IMG/VR virus record: IMGVR_UViG_3300027782_000297
Location: 1-27,396 of that record
Direction: 5' to 3' (one strand)
DNA length: 27,396 nucleotides
From: a virus
Positions within the stretch are counted from its first letter, which is position 1. Every line of letters starts with the position of its first letter. Of this stretch, positions 22,038-27,396 are shown piece by piece. The position numbers were made by a program, and so were the translations under genes. The notes under the pieces were generated by a model. That model was given only the letters and a program-made list of their open reading frames with translations. It had not been told where the DNA came from and did not search any database.

Positions 22038-23615
22038 TTAAGTGAAGTTTTGTATATAAGAAGCGAAGTATTTAGATCCATCATAAATGAATGTATACAC
22101 ATCAAATTTATTGGCAGTTGCCGTCATAGTAGGTGTTGTCCCTCCTGCCCAAGTAACTGTACCTGGCCAAGTAATAGTGTTAGAACCACCTGATGATTGT
22201 TTTATTATCAATATATAAGTTGCTCCTGAATTTGGATTACTAAATGTAAAAGTTGTTGATGCTCCTAATGTATATTCTTGAACATTACCATTATTAAAAT
22301 TAACAGTTGTTGCACTTGTTGTTGTTCCTGTTGTTGGTAATGTTACCCAAGTTTGTCCTGATGTAATTTGTATATTACCAGTATAGGGTGATGCAAACGA
22401 TGTTCCTGATGTTCCATTAGTTCCTGAAGCTCCATTAGATCCACTTGTCCCATTTGTTCCTGATGCTCCATTAGTTCCTGATGTCCCGTTAGTTCCATTT
22501 GCTCCACCTGTAGTTTTAATTACTTTATTATTACTATCTAATCCAAGAAATGATATTGAAGTTCCTGTGGTTGCTGATACAATAGTTAAATCAGGAACAT
22601 AAACCATATCATTAGTTGTTCCTGTTATTCCACTACCACCAATTATTGCAGATCTTAATGTACCATTTAATGCATTATTAATTCCACCTATTATGGCAAG
22701 ATAAGCAGATGGAACTCCAATAATTTTATTAGATAAACCTGTTATAAAATTATAACTACCTCCTGAAGTTATATTATTTCCACCAAATACCGAAGTATAA
22801 CTACTATTAGTTAAAGTATTACCTCCACCAAAAATATAATTATAAAAACCACTTGTTGATGTATTACTATTACCAAAAATACCACTACCTGCACTATTAG
22901 ATGTATTTGAAGAACCTATAACAATATTACCTAAAATTCCTGGTGATCCAGATGTGCCTAAATTATTATCATTTCCAACTAATAATGTATACTCATTTGT
23001 ATTAGTATTTCCAGTGCCGGCAATTCCTGTTATACTTCCTAATGTTGATCCTGATGTCCATAATATATCTCCACTTATACCCGAAGTTCCATTACTTCCT
23101 GAAGTCCCTGAAGAACCATTAGTTCCATTTGTACCTGATGTTCCATTAATTCCTGAAGTACCATTAGTTCCCGATGCTCCATTAGTTCCTGAAGTTCCTG
23201 CAACTCCACTAGTTCCTGAACTACCTGATGATCCACTTCCACCTGTTGAAGTAATCGTATTACCTGAAGCATCTAAAGCTAGAAATGTTGAACTTGAACC
23301 TGAACTTAATCCTGAATATACAATGGTATTACCATTAGAAATTACAATATCAAATCCATTACTGAAATTACTTGTATATAATACTTCACCTAATGTTGGT
23401 GTTGTTGCAGTTAAACCTGATAATGATATTGGATAGATACCATTGTCCGTTCTAACCCATAATGCATCATCTGTAGTATTACAATACATCTCACCGATAA
23501 ATAAATCAGTAGGAATCATTTCATTCAATGTAGTACCTGTAGGTATAGTTGGAACTTGTCCTGTTAGACCTGTTCTCTTTAATAATAATCGTGAGTATTC
23601 TATCTTATCAGACAT
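22038..23615 (-). CDS. collagen-like / beta-roll tail fibre, 525 aa
   Basis: Residues 34-68 (IPTDLFIGEMYCNTTDDALWV) resemble the N-terminal linker seen on many phage fibres. Collagen blocks lie at 125-183 and 370-406. Between them (205-345) is a series of N-x-I-x-G-G-x-N-type repeats (IFGGGNTLTN, VFGGNNITSG, ITGLSNKIIG, IIGGINNALN), like the left-handed beta-rolls of trimeric adhesins. The C-terminal 110 residues are a beta-rich head (TGNIQITSGQTWVTL to KYFASYIQNFT). A trimeric host-binding fibre is the best inference. Confidence 0.8.
   Translation of the reverse strand: MSDKIEYSRLLLKRTGLTGQVPTIPTGTTLNEMIPTDLFIGEMYCNTTDDALWVRTDNGIYPISLSGLTATTPTLGEVLYTSNFSNGFDIVISNGNTIVYSGLSSGSSSTFLALDASGNTITSTGGSGSSGSSGTSGVAGTSGTNGASGTNGTSGINGTSGTNGTNGSSGTSGSNGTSGISGDILWTSGSTLGSITGIAGTGNTNTNEYTLLVGNDNNLGTSGSPGILGNIVIGSSNTSNSAGSGIFGNSNTSTSGFYNYIFGGGNTLTNSSYTSVFGGNNITSGGSYNFITGLSNKIIGVPSAYLAIIGGINNALNGTLRSAIIGGSGITGTTNDMVYVPDLTIVSATTGTSISFLGLDSNNKVIKTTGGANGTNGTSGTNGASGTNGTSGSNGASGTNGTSGTSFASPYTGNIQITSGQTWVTLPTTGTTTSATTVNFNNGNVQEYTLGASTTFTFSNPNSGATYILIIKQSSGGSNTITWPGTVTWAGGTTPTMTATANKFDVYTFIYDGSKYFASYIQNFT
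22398..22508 (-). repeat. collagen-coding repeat block, distal part of the 525-aa fibre
   Basis: Encodes residues 370-406, Gly-X-Y triplets (GTN, GTS, GAS, GSN) of the same type as the blocks in the 821-aa gene. Confidence 0.8.
23067..23243 (-). repeat. collagen-coding repeat block, proximal part of the 525-aa fibre
   Basis: Encodes residues 125-183, Gly-X-Y triplets (GSS, GTS, GTN, GIN). DNA units are close to those at 441-767 and 1116-1604. Confidence 0.8.
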
Positions 23616-23675
23616 TCTTTTTTATATTAAATATTTTATTATATATGTTGTTTTTATTACTTTTACCACAATATT

Positions 23676-26600
23676 CTATGGTTTTAATGTTGCAGTTGGT
23701 GTTAGAGTTGCAGTTGGTGTTCTTGTAACTGTTTGTGTTGGTGTAGGTGTCGCAGTTGGTCTATCTATAGTTGGTGTAGGTGTTGGTGTTAAAGTTTTAG
23801 TAGGACTAGGAGTTAAAGTTCTTGTTAATGTCGGAGTATTAGTCGGACTTGGTGTCAGAGTTATTGTTGGTGTAGGTGTAGGTGTTGTATTAGTAGGCGT
23901 AGGAGTAGGTTCAGGCTCTGGTGTTGGAACAGGTGGTTGTTTATCACTTCCATCTATTACAGGTCTTAATTTACTATCCCCACCATAGTTTCTTACTGAC
24001 TCATATGTCCCATCAATAATATCTATAAGATTAGTTTTACCAATATACATTACAGTTTCATAACCAGCATCAGTAATTGTTGGATAGTAAAAACTTAAAC
24101 CATCAGAATTAAGAACTAAATTACCAACAACAATTGTATCACTTGTTATTGAGTCGTGGTTATTACCAATAATGAACGCATTCCTTGTGTCCGAATTTAC
24201 TGAGTTTCCCTCTCCAAGTACAAATACATTTTCAGCCGTAGAATCTACATAGTTATCACTACCTTGAACTATTACAGTATTGGAATTAATAATATTTTGA
24301 TTCTTAGTAAGTGGGAATGGTCTTTCTGTATATATTCCACCTGATTGTGCTTGAAATTGAGGTGCAACACCACTTGATCCAAATGGAATCATTCCTGTTT
24401 GATCTCCCCAAGGCTTATTAGGATCATTTATAATTGGTTTTTTTGCCTGACAATAACCATTTGTCCAATAACCACCCCATTGATCACAACAATCTTCCGT
24501 TATTATGTTTCCTGATGGGGATACAAATATCCAACCAACCTTAGTTTTCTTAATTACAATATCAGTTGGACAATCTATTTGTGATCCTGCAACCTGTTTA
24601 TTATCATTATAGAAAATATCTATGTCATTTAATTTATATAAAATAACTTTTGTGGTCTTATCAATTGCATTAGGGTTGTAATCAACAATTGTATTGACCC
24701 TCCAATATGCATTATCAATAAAGATTATATCTCTAAAATCAAATTGATTTAAATCACTTGGGGTAAGATGGAAATACGCTTCTAATAGTTTGGCATTAAC
24801 ATCAGTGATATCGTTTAATGTAGCTAAGTAAAATTGATTTACAAGGTTATTATCGGGGCAACATAATGATGTATTGTAATATAATGTATTTGAATTATTC
24901 CATTCCAAAGTATACTCAGGATCTAATGGATCATCATACATACCAGCATATACATATTTTGTTTGTATACTTTGAGTTCCACCTGGAGCATTTCTATAAG
25001 TTATTGGTGACGTTGTGGTAAGTTTTTTTGAAAATAGAATACGGGGTTTTTGTTTTAATGGTTTTAAATTACTATTTGTATCTATATCACAAAAGAATGG
25101 TGCAATATATGGTGTAATATAATTACTAGTTACAGGTGTTGGAGCAAAATCTAATTTAATTTCCTTATCTGTTGTTGAAAACTCATTTAAGAAATCAATT
25201 CTAGCATCACCATAAACTCTTCCTGATTGTTGTTCGTATGATTTATTATAAAAATCATTATCTTCATCATAAGTAAAATAATAACTTTTAACATCTAACT
25301 CACTCATTGGAGTTTGAATAACATCTTGATCATAATCTAATTTCAATGTCCAATCCTTAACCAATTGTTTTGTTTCAAAGTATTGATCTCTCGGTTCAAT
25401 TATTAAATTATTAGGAATATTTGGATCATCACTTACAACTAAATTAAACATCTTTACAATATTGATGAAAAAATCTCTCATCTTTATTATTGGTAATATT
25501 GGTGATAAATAAATTAGAGCATTAACATTATAATTTACGTTAGTTGCTGGTTTAACCTCTAATCTATTAACTGATCCACTATTTGTTGTTGGTTTCATAA
25601 CTGCCGCAACTAATACTTGATCCGTATTTGATGCCCAAGAAACTGATGTAGGATATAATAACTCATATTTTATCCTAATTTTATCACCAGCATTTAACCA
25701 TACTGAACCAACATTCATATCCATAAGATATTCAGCATCTGATAACCACCAACCTGGCATATAACCTGTTGCAGGAACAGTTGTATTTCCATATGCACTT
25801 CTACCTGTTGAGTTTGCAAGTGGTGGTGTTATTGATAATGTGTTTGTTGAAACTATATCTGTTTGTGAACCATTAGCAGCAACTTTAACTATAGTAGCTT
25901 TATATGATAAAGTACCTGAATTATATCTAAATGAAGATCCTCCTTGATGTCGGTAATACATTTGAAATGATGATTTAACATCAACCGAATAATAACCAGC
26001 AACAGATGCGGTATATTCACACACTTGTGGTTGAGCGTTTGTATAAAATTTCCATTCATTTGATGGATCTTGTAATACTATTTGATTAAATACACCTGAT
26101 TCTAAACTATATGGAACATACCAATACCCATTATTAGAATTACGATACCAAGTATTAGATTTGCTCAACATAGGACTTATTGCAGTACACAAATCTAATA
26201 ATATTTGAGGACTCACAGGTGATCCAAACCAATAACTTTGTAATCCATTATCTAATGCAGATAACATAGTAAATGCATTATAGTATGCTTGTAGCGCAAT
26301 TCTTACGGTTCTGTCGTTGATAGATTCACTATCATAAGTTGGTGTCTCAGTAGGTATTATTAACGCTTTGAAATAATCTGAATTAAAAAATTGTGATTCA
26401 TAAGTATATCCTGCCCATTTAAACATTTTATCCATAATGGTTTTAACATATACACCAGGGTTTAAATCAAATGCATTAAATACCCTATTAGCAACAGAGT
26501 TATTACCTGTTACAGTTAAAGGGTAGATATAACCAACACCAGGTGATTCTTGAGTTAGAACATTATTAACAAATATTTTATTATCAAATGAATTTATAAT

Positions 26601-27038
26601 GTTATTAACATTACGATAATGACTAAACTCATCAAAGTTTAATTGATCAATATAGTAATCTGAGAATGCTCCAATAATATTTTTGAATAAACCAGTAATA
26701 ACAACCTCATATTCAACCATCTTTTGATTGGTAACAATATTTAAAAGTTGTAAATTACCATAGAATACCATCTCATCCCCAATTAGAATTTGTGTTGGTA
26801 ATGATTTCTTTGGATTAAAATTAGTATCAGATATATCAATATTTATTTCAAATATATTTTGAAAGAAATCATTATTATTTGGGGTACCAGGAATTAATAT
26901 TGTTTTAGAGTAAGATGATTTCTTTGTTGAAATATCTTCAATATCATCTATCTGATAAGTTAAAGATATGTCAAAATTGTCGTATGTCTCAATCTGTCTA
27001 CCCTGTGATATAATCTTAAATTGGTTAATTGCTGCCAT
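23676..27038 (-). CDS. large tail / distal-tail protein with Pro/Thr-rich C-terminus, 1120 aa
   Basis: The N-terminal domain (about 1-150: [47 protein letters not shown]) follows the pattern of large tail proteins of Bacteroidota siphoviruses. A long beta-rich central body follows. Residues 920-975 contain beta-roll repeats ([35 protein letters not shown]). The last 88 residues (1033-1120) are an almost pure Pro/Thr tail ([15 protein letters not shown] type). Its ATG overlaps the preceding stop as TAATG. It probably forms the tail tip or a side structure that connects to the fibres encoded next. Confidence 0.75.
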   Translation of the reverse strand: MAAINQFKIISQGRQIETYDNFDISLTYQIDDIEDISTKKSSYSKTILIPGTPNNNDFFQNIFEINIDISDTNFNPKKSLPTQILIGDEMVFYGNLQLLNIVTNQKMVEYEVVITGLFKNIIGAFSDYYIDQLNFDEFSHYRNVNNIINSFDNKIFVNNVLTQESPGVGYIYPLTVTGNNSVANRVFNAFDLNPGVYVKTIMDKMFKWAGYTYESQFFNSDYFKALIIPTETPTYDSESINDRTVRIALQAYYNAFTMLSALDNGLQSYWFGSPVSPQILLDLCTAISPMLSKSNTWYRNSNNGYWYVPYSLESGVFNQIVLQDPSNEWKFYTNAQPQVCEYTASVAGYYSVDVKSSFQMYYRHQGGSSFRYNSGTLSYKATIVKVAANGSQTDIVSTNTLSITPPLANSTGRSAYGNTTVPATGYMPGWWLSDAEYLMDMNVGSVWLNAGDKIRIKYELLYPTSVSWASNTDQVLVAAVMKPTTNSGSVNRLEVKPATNVNYNVNALIYLSPILPIIKMRDFFINIVKMFNLVVSDDPNIPNNLIIEPRDQYFETKQLVKDWTLKLDYDQDVIQTPMSELDVKSYYFTYDEDNDFYNKSYEQQSGRVYGDARIDFLNEFSTTDKEIKLDFAPTPVTSNYITPYIAPFFCDIDTNSNLKPLKQKPRILFSKKLTTTSPITYRNAPGGTQSIQTKYVYAGMYDDPLDPEYTLEWNNSNTLYYNTSLCCPDNNLVNQFYLATLNDITDVNAKLLEAYFHLTPSDLNQFDFRDIIFIDNAYWRVNTIVDYNPNAIDKTTKVILYKLNDIDIFYNDNKQVAGSQIDCPTDIVIKKTKVGWIFVSPSGNIITEDCCDQWGGYWTNGYCQAKKPIINDPNKPWGDQTGMIPFGSSGVAPQFQAQSGGIYTERPFPLTKNQNIINSNTVIVQGSDNYVDSTAENVFVLGEGNSVNSDTRNAFIIGNNHDSITSDTIVVGNLVLNSDGLSFYYPTITDAGYETVMYIGKTNLIDIIDGTYESVRNYGGDSKLRPVIDGSDKQPPVPTPEPEPTPTPTNTTPTPTPTITLTPSPTNTPTLTRTLTPSPTKTLTPTPTPTIDRPTATPTPTQTVTRTPTATLTPTATLKP
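23679..23942 (-). repeat. low-complexity Pro/Thr coding region
   Basis: Encodes the final 88 residues of the 1120-aa protein, with recurring TPTPT, TPSPT and TLTPT units. The region is 6- and 12-bp periodic and likely to vary in length by slippage. Confidence 0.85.
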
Positions 27039-27396
27039 TAAAATCTAAATTCATTGTTTGATACTCTCACATTAAAAGTATATGAGAATAATTGTTCGTT
27101 TATGTTCTTATAAATCTCAGTTTTTGGTTGATCTAAATGACAATTAAATAAACGATTGTCAGGGGTTTGAATATATACGGAAGGTGATTGTACCAAGTCA
27201 TTGATTAAATACCTCTCAAACTCATATAACCACCCTGAATTTAAGGTTAAAGATTCTCTACTTCTTTCATAGAATACCTTTTCCCCAACTCCATAATCTT
27301 CATAATCAAATGTATTGTTTTCCCAATTACCTTCTTGTTGATAATAAGTTTTCTTCTCACTCTCAATATAATCACGACTCACATAAATGAAAGGGT
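27038..27396 (-). CDS. C-terminal part of a tail protein, cut by the right edge
   Basis: The frame is open to the window edge. The only in-window start would be GTG at 27382, but codons upstream (PFIY) remain open, so I treat it as a 5'-truncated gene. The visible part has the pattern [34 protein letters not shown] and [14 protein letters not shown], typical of the C-terminal region of Bacteroidota phage minor tail proteins. Its TAA overlaps the ATG of the 1120-aa gene. Confidence 0.65.
   Translation of the reverse strand, partial: PFIYVSRDYIESEKKTYYQQEGNWENNTFDYEDYGVGEKVFYERSRESLTLNSGWLYEFERYLINDLVQSPSVYIQTPDNRLFNCHLDQPKTEIYKNINEQLFSYTFNVRVSNNEFRF

Noticed and set aside
22954-23988. Two rightward reading frames rich in Pro/Val or Val/Gly
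   Set aside because: They are antisense shadows of the collagen region and of the Pro/Thr tail.
27038-27382. Complete 114-aa gene starting at GTG 27382
   Set aside because: The frame stays open to the window edge, and the visible sequence resembles only a C-terminal region.

Overview
The window is a segment of a tailed double-stranded DNA phage genome (or prophage) that infects a Bacteroidota host. The virion genes match families typical of Bacteroidota phages. The DNA is AT-rich. Start codons follow A/T-rich leaders rather than GGAGG-type Shine-Dalgarno sequences. Two intergenic regions hold exact matches to the Bacteroidota primary-sigma promoter (TTTG, 20 nt, TAnnTTTG). No contractile sheath gene is visible and there is a long tape measure protein, so a siphovirus is the best inference. 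No integrase, tRNA or CRISPR array was seen. Both window edges cut through genes.

Layout in the direction of late (leftward, minus-strand) transcription, from right to left. First comes a tail block: a protein cut by the right edge, a 1120-aa tail protein with a Pro/Thr-rich end, a 525-aa collagen-like fibre, and a tail protein gene broken by an exact 103-bp tandem duplication. Next are two small unknown genes, a zinc-ribbon/HAD protein, a glycosyltransferase and the tape measure protein. The head block follows: XkdF-type protease, holin-like protein, scaffold-like protein, major capsid protein and probable tail tube, closed by a strong Rho-independent terminator. A lone rightward gene with its own promoter sits between this terminator and the next leftward block, which holds a 126-aa structural protein, the portal, a head-tail adaptor and a 217-aa virion-type protein.

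From 6.8 to 9.15 kb lies a rightward island. It holds a small unknown gene, an array of six 22-bp-spaced iteron-like repeats followed by AT-rich repeats, a winged-helix protein, a 62-aa protein, an HNH homing endonuclease, and a sigma-like regulator overlapping the endonuclease gene. It looks like a replication and regulation module. It ends at a hairpin between convergent genes and is divergent from a leftward set of small genes that includes a second sigma-like protein.

Leftward again, the terminase block (zinc-ribbon protein, TerS, TerL) leads into a tail-assembly-chaperone-like gene. Here a T TTT TTA slippery heptamer, a downstream stem and an open -1 frame predict a 265-aa frameshift fusion. 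That fusion ends in a TAATG overlap with an 821-aa collagen-repeat virion protein.

The most notable points are the frameshift site, the frame-breaking tandem duplication in a tail-tip-type gene, the iteron-like putative origin, the glycosyltransferase and HAD genes inside the tail operon next to Thr-rich and collagen-like virion proteins, and the unusual order of the structural genes.
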